NCBI RefSeq assembly: GCF_021134715.1
Contig: NC_060019.1
Coordinates: forward strand, 10,368,001 to 10,432,000
Direction of reading: 5' to 3'
From: Daphnia pulex
Taxonomy: Eukaryota > Arthropoda > Branchiopoda > Diplostraca > Daphniidae
DNA length: 64,000 nucleotides
Shown piece by piece: positions 52,568-64,000 of the stretch; position 1 is the stretch's first letter, and every line of letters begins with the position of its first letter. Position numbers and translations under genes: made by a program. A model generated the notes under the pieces. That model had not been told where the DNA came from. It searched no databases and saw only the letters and a program-made list of their open reading frames with translations.

Positions 52568-54238
52568 ATGTCTGTGATGAATATCTGTGTAAATCCTTTC
52601 CAAGTAAAGTCCCTTTTTGTATTATGCAAAGACTGCATTAAAGTAAGTTTAACAAATTGTGCAACAAGTCATTTGAAACCAGTCGTAGTCGGTTCACAAA
52701 TGAGAATCAACAATCCATTTCTACAACTACGTAAGTTCATTAGTACTATTGTCACGGGCGTCGTTACACTATATGTAATTCATTCATACAATACTGCTTT
52801 TGCATTGAGCACATAAAAATTATTTTACTCATATGTTTTGTGTTTCAACAAACTATTTTCAGCCACTGGTGTTTTAGAGGAACTCATTAGATCTTTCACT
52901 GACTGCAGCAGCGGAAAACCAGTGGAGAACAACATTCTTGTACATCTCATCACCCCACAATTACAGAACATGAGATTTGCTTCTTATTCTGAAGATTGTC
53001 TGCGTTTTTTCCCATATTTTGAAAATCTGCAAGTGTTGATCCTGAAAAACACAACAGCAAATAACTTCTGTTTAAGAAGCATCGGGACCCATTGTGCAAA
53101 ATTAAGGTATAGTCCAATAATTGCCAATAATTTATTTTGATTAACTGATAATTTTTCTTTAAAATAGATCGTTGGATGTCAGTGACTGCTTTTATGTGAG
53201 TGACTCAGGGATACATTGGTTATTTATCAATGTAGACAATTTTGAGATGGTAGGAAAACCCCACAGAACATGTAATACCCTTCAACATTTAAACATTCTG
53301 CAAACTAGAGTTACCGTTTGTGGAGCAAAAATGGCTATCAAGTATTGTCCATCCTTAGCAATACTTGAGAATGATAATACCTTTGAAGCCTTGGTGAAAT
53401 TAGCCAATAAATCAACAGAGAAAAAGATCAATCGCCATACAAACGGATATTCCTCTTTGCGTGTTCTAAATATTCCTTGTGGCATGATCTATAGAAGTGA
53501 CAGCCTCCGACTAGTATACTGTCTTTATGTATTTCCATTAATCACGTCACAGTTCATGCAATCAAAGGATTTAGAGACTGTGATTTATTAAGCTTGAAGT
53601 CCATTGAGAAGCTAACTGCACTTAAAATCTTGCGCTGCACTAAAAGCAAAGTTAATGACGAAACTGAAATCACATTTGATGGGGGCGTGGCTCCCTTGCT
53701 TCAGGTTGTTGGGAAATCTTTGGAGATTTTTGAAATCCTGCATTTAGATTCTCTCCGGGTTTCCACCATCATTGAATATTGCCCCCATTTGGTCAATTTG
53801 TCCATCGGAGATAAATTGTGCTATCATAATACCCCCTCAAAATCAGTATATGAAAGTTTTTTGAGAGAGATAAATTGCCGATTGAACAGATCGAAAGGCA
53901 GCATCTAATTTTAAAGAATCTTAAGATTTTCTTTTGCAATTATAATATGCCCTTCGACTTTCTGCTTCTGCTGTTATCATCCCCTTTACTTGAACATGCT
54001 GTTCAGATTACCGAATGTAATTCATTCACTGATGGTGTCTTGGAGCTTGGAGACTGCTGTTCAACACAAACGTCTCAAGAACCTCAAAGTGATGGAACTA
54101 GCTCATTGTAATTCAGTTTCAACGCAAGGAATACTGACAATACTTATGAATCGTCGTACTTCTATTTCTCAAATCAGGATCGTTTCGTGTAAACATTACG
54201 TCGGAAACGTATCCTCTGATACGCTACGAATTACTTAG
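52568..54238 (+). CDS. Leucine-rich-repeat (RNI-like) protein with interrupted frame
   Basis: Exons: 52568-52730, 52863-53106, 53168-53496, then from 53553. The last step uses a 56-base intron (GTGACA...CACAG) that joins the frames correctly. The protein carries repeated segments such as LQVLILKNTTANNFCLRS, LRSLDVSDCFYVSDSGIHWL and LKVMELAHCNSVSTQGIL, typical of cysteine-containing LRRs. No F-box was identified at the N-terminus. Two breaks follow. At the T run 53857-53862 one base appears to be missing, and near 54046 one base appears extra. Between them the LRR sequence continues in a shifted frame, and after the second the original frame resumes to 54238. An alternative is a 207-base intron (53846-54052) that would remove the shifted part but also discard apparent repeat sequence. 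It may be a young pseudogene, a sequence error, or a gene with that intron. A ligase-adaptor role is possible but unproven. Confidence 0.65.
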
Positions 54239-54684
54239 ACACGGTATATTGACAACATAGTCAGTGAGGCATAACGGGTGTAATGAGTTTCCAATTTTCT
54301 GTTGTATGCATTTTTGTTTAAATCTGTTTTCTAATGTATCGCATCTTACCAAGAAGACCCGTGTCCTGATTCCTTGCCCGTCCGATTGTATAATACCCCA
54401 TTCATTTATGTAAACCTGTTTGTTCGATCATATACGATCTATAGTCAATCTAGTTTCAATACTTCTCAAAGTTGACTCTCGCGATAAGCCACTGCGGATC
54501 GCCTAAAAAATGTCCTTATAATTAATCACTCCAATTTATTCTCGTCCTAAATGTTAATTGCATTTAAGTAGGAAGTGAATGAGAACCTTTGTCGGAAAAT
54601 AGACAGCATTTCCGACTGAATTTCTATCTTGCCTCCGGAGATCCGGTGTTACCTGCTTTTTTTCACGATACCTCCGACAAAAGA

Positions 54685-54697
54685 CTCCATCTAGCGC
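54685..54697 (-). promoter_or_regulatory. CTCF-like core, weak
   Basis: The minus strand reads GCGCTAGATGGAG, one mismatch to the SYAGRKGGC core. Confidence 0.2.
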
Positions 54698-55903
54698 TAG
54701 TAGCTTTATTTAAAAAACCACCGCTGTGATTTAAAGAAAGAAAAAAGAAAAAAAATCAAGCCATAAAAAAACTCGTCAAGTTTCACGATTGAAACTTTAA
54801 TTCCATTACCTCACCCAGCTTATTACAACGTAGCTGTATTAGCCACACCGTTCTATATGTTGCTGCCCACAGGATCTTTACAGTAAATCTGTAGATTCCA
54901 TCAGCACATGCGCAATTCAAAACAAACTTGATTATTTGCGTATGTCCTACTGAGATTCGTTTTCCAGCACCACAATTTTTGGAGCAACTAGCTGTTTGGC
55001 TTGAGCAAGCTCAGCGTGTTTCAGTTCGTTACAACTCTGATAATGATGGGTACGCTGCTTGCCAAACCTCAAAACTTGTCCCGTTAGCACAATCACCCGA
55101 AAGCGTCACGTCTTTGCATACACGACCAACCCAGAAATTTATCGCGACTGTCAAATCAGTTCCACAACTGTAAACTTACGTCACGGTTACAGTGATCACG
55201 CGTAATGCTGATTGAGTCATTTGGGGGAATTTTGAACAATTTTCTCTTATCGCATCAACAGACTAATTTCGATTAGAAAATTCTTGTAGGTTTGAGTCAC
55301 ACTTTTTGTATTTTTCTATCGCATGTTGTCAGTCTTGAAGGACATAAAGTTTATTCTTTAAACAATGACATCATTTTCTGCGTGGGGGTCTTGGAAAAAG
55401 TCGAGTTATTTTATTAGCGAGGCTACTTTGCGGTAATAGTGATCGAACCATACGTCGATTGTGTCCGTAAACTTTCACCATGAAGCTGACCCCGTTCGAC
55501 GAAACTAAATCTATCCGCAACCGCCCTCCCCTCAACCTTTTTATGAGAATCAGGCACAACTTCCCACGCCACAAATTTTTTTACATATTATACTGAGCCC
55601 GGGTCACGACTGCGTGTTTTTTTGTTGTTCGATGTAAGCCATATGTCGGCTACAAGGCAGCAACTTTCTACCTTACGTTTCTGATGTTACTTCCTGGTCT
55701 GAAAAACAAAAAAGAGCAAAGTTAAGGCGGATTAAATCACAAATCGGATATTGAACAGTACCCAAATTAGGTTTTTTTGGTGTTTTACTTCATCCTAGAT
55801 CATATTTCCGCCATTTTTTTTACATAATATGTTCTTTCTTTAATTTCTTCTTTCACGCAGAAATAAAAAGCTTGTACTCAATAGAAAATTGTACAGTTCT
55901 TTT

Positions 55904-55916
55904 CTGGTAGATGGCG
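55904..55916 (+). promoter_or_regulatory. CTCF-like core
   Basis: CTGGTAGATGGCG contains GTAGATGGC, a full match to the SYAGRKGGC core; the preceding CCA is not conserved. Confidence 0.25.
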
Positions 55917-56518
55917 TTGTTACACCAGAAGCCGCCTGACGTAAGCGACATAGGGAAAGAAATCTCAGACTCAGTCGGTAACTTAAAGTTGGAGAGCTCG
56001 CTTACCTGCTGGGTTCTGCTTGCTAATCTACTGTGCTCATAAATAATATCCTGCAATCGTGGACACGTTAACCGCCACGAAGGAGTTGCATACCTTTGAC
56101 TTTTATCAGGCAGGCTTGATTGAAATTCGAAAATTCAGTTGGTGGCTGTGGCGGTGATCAGTTCTTCCCATCGTTCTCTCGTCCCGCGTGACATCATTTT
56201 TTAGGTACAAAACAAAACACCCCCTGAAGGCCGGAAGTCAACCAGAGAGCATCGTGCTTTTCTCTCTTTTTTCACGGGTGAGTAACCGACCTTGACTCTC
56301 TGTTGAGAGCCTGCACTAGCAAATTTCATGAAGGGGAGGCTTTTGGATTGATGGCAGCTTGAGATTCAGACTGATGTTGTTATTCCTGTTTTTTTAAATA
56401 AGTTTAATTAATATCTAGTTGACATTTTGTTTCTTCCTTTTGTGTTTTTCAATTCGTCCTATTCTTTTAAATCTAGTGATCAGCATAGCTGATTTATCCA
56501 CTCTCAGCAACCTACAGA

Positions 56519-59500
56519 ATGTGGAGTCCAACACATGTCCAAGTTACAGGTACCAGCATGTTTTTCAGCTTGATTGTTCATTTCGTAAAACCTCTTTCTT
56601 TTTTGTATTGCGTCTAGTTTGCAGAGTGAAAGGACTGTTGACCAAAGGGAAAAATGGTACACCAATTGTTATAGATTTCAAGGCCTGTATGTGACGTATT
56701 TTTGTTTGACTTTTCACTTTTTCAGGTACAAATGATGCCTTTGTTACAATTTCTCTTGGAAAAGAGAAATTTCAGACATCGGTTAAACAAAAAGCCTTAT
56801 CTGAGTTAGAATGGCAGGAAGAGTGTGAACTGTGAGTCATAACATTGATAAATAATGTGATGATTGTTTTACAATGACATTTTTATTGCTTCAGGGCCAT
56901 TCCTACTCAAGGGAATACGGCAGAAATCGTACTCACTGCATTACATCAAAATTTCATTGGAGTCGACGAGTTTTTGGGCATGGTATCACTGCCTCTTTCC
57001 AACTTTGATGTCTATGAAAGGCCAAGAACAAAGTAAGAAATATCTCAACTTTTAGTCACGTTCGTTTGTGCATCTAAATCTCTATATTTAAAAAAATTAT
57101 CGTGAAACAGGTGGTATCCATTAAAAAGTAAGCCGGGCCAAGAGGGGAAAAATAAAAACCGTGGTGAAATCGAGGTTCGTGTGGCGTTTACAGTCAAGTC
57201 GGGATCATTGTTGGATCTCTCTAAAAAGGAGAAACATAAAGGATCATTTGGCCACCTGTCCCAAGCTGCACATAATATTGGTAAGTTATTTTTTTGTTGA
57301 CGCCTGATCGCATGATACCTTATTCACTTGGATGATGGTTCTGCTGGTCTATGGATATCAAAGGTAACGTAATTAATTATAACGCATGCCTTATCACGTC
57401 TGACCAGGGGGAAGTCTTATGAGCCTGGGTAAAGAGAAAAAAGGAGGTATCAAGAAACTAGCTTCGTCCGTCGGTAAGCATTTTTCTTAAATGAATGAAA
57501 GCACGGCACAGATGTTTTGAAAATGACTTATTATGCGTCAGAACGTTTACTAATTTATCTTCCCCTTAATGTCATTTAATAGGAAGCAAATTGAGATTGC
57601 CAAAAAGTGGAAGGGACGAAAAGGGTGGAGATGGCCGTCTTTCCCGCCACAGTTCCGGTAGATATAGTGGCAAATATTCCGGTGGAGAGCCAGACCCTGG
57701 TGTTATATCTGAAGATGATGATGAATTCAGAGTATTAATTCTTTCTGCCGTTTCCGAGAACCTGGTTTGAATTTTAAACGTTTCTTTTTAACCAGTTTGA
57801 TGAGTTATCACACAAAAGCTCTGGAAGTTCATTGAACCTGGCCGGTGGCAGTAGTAGCTTAGCTAGTGGGCAAGGATCGCTAGAAAACCTTGGGGGCGGC
57901 GAGTTGCTCCGGCACAATTCAATGAAACGTTCCGGCTCGTCAGCTACTTTGCCAAACCGAGCCATTCAACCCTCGACTTCAATGTGAGTGCTCGAGTTTT
58001 AGAATAATTGATTGTTGTGTCAGATTATTATATTCATCTACATTTTATTTACTTTACTTTTCCAGTTCCAGTTTGGCCGTCTCCGTGACCAGCGGTGCGA
58101 GTAAGTCGCCCACCCAACAACAAAGTGATTGGAACCAGAAATTTTTCGGAAGCAAGCAGAACAAAGGTGAGATCGAGTCATTGACCGTTCAGCTTGCTTG
58201 CTTCATTCTTTCCTCCTTCCCTGCCTATCGCCGTAAAGAACTAAAAACTTGGGTGTTTTGGATCTTAATTAATTGAATGCTGGGTGTGCGTTTTTTTTTT
58301 TTTTATTAGTCTCTCCATCCAAATAGTAGTCCATCTTGTTTGTCGTTTTTTTTTTTTTCACTCGTTTCTGCTTTGTGGATGTCCATTCCGATCTTTAATT
58401 AGTGCTTAGTGCCTTCATGCATTGCTAATGTTTACGCCAGCCGTTAGTACACGACTCAGCGGTGGTCAAACATTTCTCTCAACAAACGGTTCCGGCTTGG
58501 TTTTATCCGCAGTGTCGGAAGACCCCGTCGTCAAGGAGGAGAAGGCAGGTGCTGCAATGACAACTGCTGCTATGGCAACGGCTGCTGCAGCTGTTTTGCA
58601 TGCCTCCTCACCGCCGTCATTAGTGGCCGACGGAGTGCCTTCTATCATCATCCAGGATTCCTTTGTCGTCGAACAGCCGTCGCTCTCACCGTCCGCCTCG
58701 CCTCCGTCCAGCAAACTGAACAGCGGTAACGTTCCTGTTCCCAAAACTCGAAACGCCAAGAATCAAGAAGTACCGGTGGAAGTGGACCTACCGACGGTCA
58801 TCCCCCAGGCTCGCCAACGCAAGGATTTAGCGACCGTAGATGAAATTCCAACCATGGAGGTCAATTCCCAACCAGCAGGTGAGGAAGCCAATGCCGAGTT
58901 TGACACTGGCCAATCACTGTCGGCTCGACCCCGCATGTCAGCATCACCACCCCATCCTTCTTCTTTCCCTGTCGGTGTTGTCATGAATGATGAACATGTT
59001 GCTCGACCACCGCCTGTTCCCAAACCCAGAAGAAGTCCACTCCCACCTACTACTTCGCTTGAGATGTTGAATGAACCTTCGCTTCCGTCCTCGGATGAAT
59101 TTCCAATAATCCAGCAACAGCCAGTCGTTCAGCCCAGAAATGTGATTGACGTGAAGTATTCTCCGAGTCAGATTTCGCCCATTCAACTGAATCCTTTCGA
59201 TTCCGAGTCCGATGATGGACAGTATTCGGATTCAGACGTTTATGATCAGCGTTTTGAAGATGATGATCGCGGTAACATATTGGACTTGACTTACAATCCT
59301 GCCCAGCCGTCGAACGTGATTGTTTTGGACAATGTTGAAGAATCGGATGAAATGATGCTGAACGAAGACAGTGTTTGTGAGTTATTGGAGAAAGTTATCC
59401 AAGAGCACGATCACCAATCGGCCGGTCTGCCTGCGGAGGCTCCTCCTCCGAAACCAGTCAGGGCCTCCAATGCAGTTGAACTCTACAATGATGAGACGAG

Positions 59501-61131
59501 CGAGGAAGAAGATGAAATACAAGAAGAGGCTCTTCCTCCGAATTCAGTCAGGGCCTCTAACGCAGTTGAACTCTACAATGATGAAACGAGTGAGGAAGAA
59601 GATCAAATCCAAGAAGAATCGATCGAGGGTGAACCGACTGTCGACTTTTTCAACGATCAAACCGTCCAGATCAGTCCAGTTGAGAAAGTTGAAGAAGAAA
59701 TGGTGAGAGTTGCGCCGCATCAGACGTCAGGCCGCGTTGAAGATACGCCCATCAATTCTTCGCCTAAAGAAATTCGACGCGATCGTCTTTTTAGTTTGTT
59801 CTCTACACCCACTAGCGAAACGGACACTGAACCGAAATCAGCTGGAGTAGTTGACTTAGATTGGCTCGACGATAGTAAGGAAGATATCAGTCAGGGATTC
59901 GGGGGCTCCGAACATTTGTCGGATGGAATGACGGCTGCCTCTAATTCGGACCATGCCAAGACTATGGACAGCGCCGTCTATGTGACCGGAGAAGACAATC
60001 AAGCGCCTGAAGTCAGCCCTTCCAATTCCAGCACTTTTACTAATTTTACCGAAGCTTTAAATCGTCCCTTGTCTGCACTTTTATTGGCGCACGAGGCGGT
60101 CTTTACCCCACCACCCGCCACTTCGCCACTCCTTAAACCTGCCGCAGTTCAGACGCCACTTTCCGTCCAATCTACAGCGTCCAATCGCGCCGAATTATCT
60201 TGGGATAATTACGACATGGCGATGCTAAATCAAACTCCTGATGCTGGGACTGGCGGGGCTGGCGGACGACGATCCATCGTTCCATTCGAGCCTGTCGACG
60301 AAGAGGCTAAAGCGCGACGTAAACGGATTTCGTTGGCTCCTTGTCTGAAAACGATGGCATTGGAATCGCCTTCCTGCGACCAGTCGGCTGGCTCGCCCAT
60401 CACAGAAGACGACGAGGACGATGATGGTGCAGGAGAACAGGCGGGTAAAAATTCCCTCCCAATCAAAACCTCTTAAGCTCTTTCCTCCCCCCCACGGCAC
60501 TTAATCAAAAATCAAACAAAAGAAAAGAAAAGCTAACCCCTCTTGTTTGACTTGCTTTTCACTTTCCACTATTTTCATGCACGAGGTTGGGATTGTTGTT
60601 GTTGTTGTTGTTACTAACACTAGTTTGCAAGCCTTGTTGAGTTTGTGCACCCACACACACATTATTTTCATGATTTGTCTGAACGTGACTTGGTTTTCTC
60701 ATGAAATCTATTTTGTTTGATGTATTTTTGAACAGTTTCCGCGAATTCCAACGAGTCGCACCGCATGAAAATGGCAGCTTCGTTTCACCAGCGGGTCGTG
60801 GTCGGCGAGGATAAGCCTGCCAACAACAACACACCCCGCGATCATCACCGTACACCGCGTGACTCGTCTACATCCGAGGATCGATTGCGGGTTTACCAGG
60901 AAAAATCCCGAGAGGTGAGGAAATTTTGTTTGGTTTCCGTTAATCAATGCGTACGTAATAACGTCCGTCTGGTTCTGGTTTCTTTTGCAGGGTTTGATTG
61001 GTTTGCTGGAAGATCGTGATAATGAAATTTCGGATCTAAAAGACTATATAGACAGTCTGTTATTGAAAGTGATCGACACGTGCCCCACTGTTCTCCAGAC
61101 GCCCGTCAAAGCCAAAACTTCTCGGAAATAA
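56519..61131 (+). CDS. Rip11: Class I Rab11 family-interacting protein (Rip11)
   Basis: Twelve exons: 56519-56549, 56618-56656, 56726-56831, 56895-57032, 57111-57280, 57408-57473, 57583-57731, 57796-57983, 58066-58166, 58441-60444, 60736-60914 and 60991-61131, giving 1103 residues. The N-terminus (1 to about 130) is a C2 domain starting MWSPTHVQVTVCRVKGLL, with NDAFVTISLG and IGVDEFLGMVSLPL. A Ser/Gly/Lys-rich segment follows, then one large disordered exon containing a Pro-rich stretch (PPPVPKPRRSPLPP), an NPF motif (580-582, the type bound by EHD-domain proteins), acidic CK2-like clusters and a tandem 30-residue repeat. The C-terminus is the Rab11-binding domain: LLEDRDNEISDLKDYIDSLL with Y1076-I-D1078. 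C2 plus FIP-RBD defines class I FIPs. They dimerise and link Rab11 to recycling endosomes and apical or exocytic delivery. The long disordered exon could be skipped to give a shorter isoform, but only as a frame-changing or alternative splice. Confidence 0.93.
59436..59615 (+). repeat. Tandem 90-base coding repeat in Rip11
   Basis: Two adjacent 90-base units (59436-59525 and 59526-59615) differ at about 9 positions. They encode near-identical 30-residue blocks containing VRASNAVELYNDETSEEED. Roughly half of the differences change the amino acid, at the edges of the unit, while the core is unchanged. Confidence 0.9.
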
Positions 61132-64000
61132 TTTATTTCCCCCGTCCATTTAGAGAAAATCACGCAATCACATGAGGAATTGATGTAATTTTTGGGGTTT
61201 TTCTTTAATTTTTTATTTGTACCATTTATGTTTTTTTTTGTTTACACGTTCAATGGTCCAAATGTCCATTCCTTCCATAATTCCTTCCGATAATAGGGAT
61301 CATCGCTACATTACAAAAACGCCATTTCTCAACTTAAAAATAGTGCGATGATGCTGCTTCTTGTTTGTCGATTGGAAAAAAAAAAACAAGAACACATTCC
61401 GACGGCGTGCCTTATGTAACAGAATGCTTGTTGCCGCCATTTATTTTCAAAGTTTCTCGCTTCATATACTGTGTTTCGAATCATAATTTTATCGTAATGT
61501 TCTGTTTCTTTCCAGATTGCCCTATTAATTAATGAATAATACAAACATACTGTTTTAAAGCCATTATCCGTTTCGTCATTATTATTCAATTTCCGGTGTC
61601 ATGCAAATGGGGATATCCGTTGAGCTATGAGTTTCATCTTGATGTGGATTTAATTGAGTTTCAATCAATCTACTGCTGCTATCAAATGAACAGCGCTGTC
61701 CCTCAAAAACTGAGATTACAGCATTCGAATTCCGTACCATTTTGCAAATTGATGTTCAAATTTATTCGCGCGCTCAGCTCGACAGATCGGATTGCGTTTT
61801 CTAGATTTGAATCTTGGCCGCTAGATGGTAGCGCTGAAACCATTGTTTTCATTTGTTATCAAGTGATCTATTTACAGAAAGTCAAATTTTAAATCGTAAA
61901 ATTGATTAGAATAGTATTGTCACATCGCAGAAATTTCTCGAGATATTCTAACCTTAAATTTTAGCGAATTTCTGAATTTAAATCGCAAAGCCTTACCTAT
62001 TTAGTCAAATGTGAAACTAGTTTGTGCAAACAATTGTTAGAACTCTCAAAATACATTCCTATCGGTAATTTTATTATCTTCTAATAATATTTCAACGCTC
62101 GTTTATAAAAAAATACAATTTGTGTTTATGGAAATAACGTAATCGTTTAAGATTTATCTTGACTTCCCGAATGCGGTCATCGGCCATATTTTGGAAGATG
62201 TATAGATTGGAAAGACATATGGCCAAAAGAACTAGTATTTTTCAGTGCACTGGTGGCGGTGCCTTGTATCCGGAGCTTCAAAATTTCCCCATTTCTTCCA
62301 TTTGCTGAGTCGATTGTGATCATGTTGTGAATTCCAGCCGCATGGAGCGCTGGGTGAAAACTAGCAGACAAACGAGTTCGATTCTCTCCGGTTCTATGGG
62401 TCGACAAGTTTTCACAACAACAGCACAGATCACGTACCACTGTAGCTTGCAGCAGTTGAGCTTCAGGCTTTGTCGAACAGAATCTCTCCAACGTTTTCAT
62501 GCAAATAGTTTGTTGCGTGTGCTTTCACGAAAACCAGTTTTTGTCTTGTTATCGCTTCGAGCAGCAGCTGAATAAAGTAGCAGGTAATCTCGTTGTTTTT
62601 CTCTTGTACCTAAAACTTCCTTAAATTTAACAAATCTAATAGCAACCAGACGAAGAAATAACCTTGAAACGATTCATTTAACTAATTGTGTTGTTGTTTG
62701 TTCCCAAACCACAACGTCCTGAACATTGGACGTCGTTTAATAGTCTATTTTTCTGTAACAAGACACACCTTAGAACGATCTCGTTTAAAAGAAAAAGACC
62801 AAGGAAATTGAGGACTGTTGGGTGTATCCATTTTCAATGTGGCCGAAATGTTGATCGTTTCCGCTTCGTATCTAAAATCATAACAAGTCGATGAAATCCT
62901 CTGTAATACGAAGACGGTGTAAATTAATTAGTTAAGCCATTAAGAAAGAAGAAAGACATTAATTTCTTTGTCGCTTAACGAGACCAAAGAGACGAGGTGG
63001 AGGGAGTAGCCGGGGGTGTGGTGGTGAGCCGATCACGTGCTCGAGTCGTGCTGCGCTGCGTGAAAATGTATCGGGAGAGTTCTAGGACACAGACACACAC
63101 ACACACACCGGCCGGCCCTGCCAGATCTCGCATTTCCTTTTCGTAAATAAAACGAGTCCTCAATAGCGAATAGTGTGTTAGTAAATTGCACGTTGATCTG
63201 TTTCCCCATCGTACGTGGGTGTACGGTCATTCCGATGTTTTGAGTAAATTTACAACGGAAACGAGGAATCAGTTAACTGACATCCTCTTATTCTTTTGTT
63301 ATGTAAAAAAAAAAATAATTCGTATGACGTCATGTTTGTTTGTTGAACTGGACTTGACCGGCGAAGGCTACTGGATTCTTTTTGGTCACATTCCCCAATA
63401 TGGAGAAGAGAAAATGAAATGAGAGAATTTTTCAAGACTTGAGAGTTGGACAACAAAACAAGACACCAATGGTCTCGACCACTATACTGCGCAGTAGTTT
63501 AAAATTCTAATACTATTGCAAAAATAAGAGGAACTGTTTTCGAAATGCGTACGTGATAAACATTGTTGTTTGTTTTAGACCATGGGTTATTATTGTTTTG
63601 GTGGTTTGAATCCTAATCTTTGGCACAGATAAACATTGTTTGTGGGAAGATAACGAAGGTAGCAAAAAGAATAGAATTAGATCAACCTTTGCGTCACCGA
63701 TATATTTTGAATTGTTTAATTTTTAAAATAGTATACAATGTTATGAAGAGCATACAAATGTTGTGTTGTTGACCAAATGTCCGAAAATCCCGAACGCGAA
63801 GCCATTTTATTTTTCCTGAAGGTCTTTCGATGTTTGTTTCAGTTGAATGGGTTCGTTTTTTTTTCGGGACTAGTTATATCGTCAACAACTTTGTATTTCT
63901 GTATCGATATTTTCGAGTATATCGTCTGGCTGGGACTTGACCCTTTTCGTGCCTCTTTTCGTCACACTGCCATTTTGGATGTGAACCGTATATGGAGTTG
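61132..64000. other. 3' flank of Rip11 and unassigned spacer
   Basis: The first few hundred bases are T-rich and probably 3' UTR. No further gene is supported to the window edge. A minus-strand open frame at 62177-62500 (107 codons) matches nothing I know. A CTCF-like site lies at 61818-61834 and a CRE palindrome at 63325-63332. Confidence 0.4.
61818..61834 (+). promoter_or_regulatory. CTCF-like motif
   Basis: CCGCTAGATGGTAGCGC resembles the extended CTCF consensus, with T in place of the last core C. Confidence 0.3.

Larger units (their letters stand above)
54239..56518. other. Spacer and 5' region of Rip11
   Basis: No gene recognised. A donor-like GGTGAGTAACC near 56278 and an acceptor TTAAATCTAG at about 56475 suggest an untranslated first exon and an intron of about 200 bases in front of the Rip11 start. 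CTCF-like cores occur at 54685-54697 (minus) and 55904-55916 (plus). Open frames near 54928-55173 lack domains. Confidence 0.4.

Noticed and set aside
52568-54238. F-box at the N-terminus of the LRR protein
   Set aside because: The first exon has a hydrophobic/Cys pattern (VKSLFVLCKDCI) but not the conserved Leu-Pro start and Trp of an F-box.
54928-55173. 81-codon plus-strand frame, and a 48-codon minus-strand frame over the same bases
   Set aside because: No recognisable domain, no start context and no splice partner. Both strands are open.
62177-62500. 107-codon minus-strand frame
   Set aside because: No similarity recognised and no clear promoter or splice sites. Kept as unassigned spacer.

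Overview
The window reads as nuclear DNA of a small-genome arthropod, most likely a branchiopod crustacean close to Daphnia. The grounds are: introns mostly 55-130 bases with ordinary GT-AG borders; animal gene families (USP19, a maverick-like TGF-beta ligand, NAA10, Rip11/Rab11-FIP, CLCA); a leucine-rich-repeat protein of a kind common in Daphnia; and AT-rich spacers full of GA, GT, poly-C and poly-T tracts. The species call is an inference. No bacterial, viral or intact transposon gene was recognised.

Layout from left to right. (1) 2-5194 (+): the 3' part of a very large C2H2 zinc-finger gene, cut by the window edge. (2) 5.2-19.9 kb: a gene desert of simple repeats. (3) 20.0-30.2 kb (-): a tandem cluster of secreted CLCA-type proteins. 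It holds copy A (20079-23746, 12 exons, no CUB domain), a collapsed relic at 24.2-24.4 kb, copy B (25160-29106, 13 exons, ending in a CUB domain) and two decayed relics at 29.8-30.2 kb. A fossil of the CUB exon lies just beyond the stop of copy A. (4) 30981-35357 (+): a USP19 deubiquitinase with 15 exons. (5) 40453-42793 (+): a TGF-beta ligand precursor, best matched to maverick. (6) 42.8-51.2 kb: a second gene-poor stretch with one GC-rich mini-ORF and several CRE palindromes. (7) 51188-52017 (-): NAA10, divergent from (8) 52568-54238 (+), an LRR protein whose frame is interrupted. (9) 56519-61131 (+): a class I Rab11-FIP (Rip11). (10) 61.1-64.0 kb: no gene recognised.

Exon models for USP19, Rip11, NAA10, the TGF-beta gene and both CLCA copies were built by hand from splice sites and family similarity. 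Each sums to a whole number of codons: 936, 1103, 192, 525, 937 and 1008 residues respectively. The genes do not form a pathway; this is ordinary eukaryotic clustering. The most interesting part is the CLCA cluster. Both surviving copies have lost the two zinc-binding histidines of the family's metalloprotease motif but keep an intact VWA metal site. The cluster also shows duplication, domain loss and collapse side by side, and two identical 15-base CTCF-like motifs flank it in convergent orientation.
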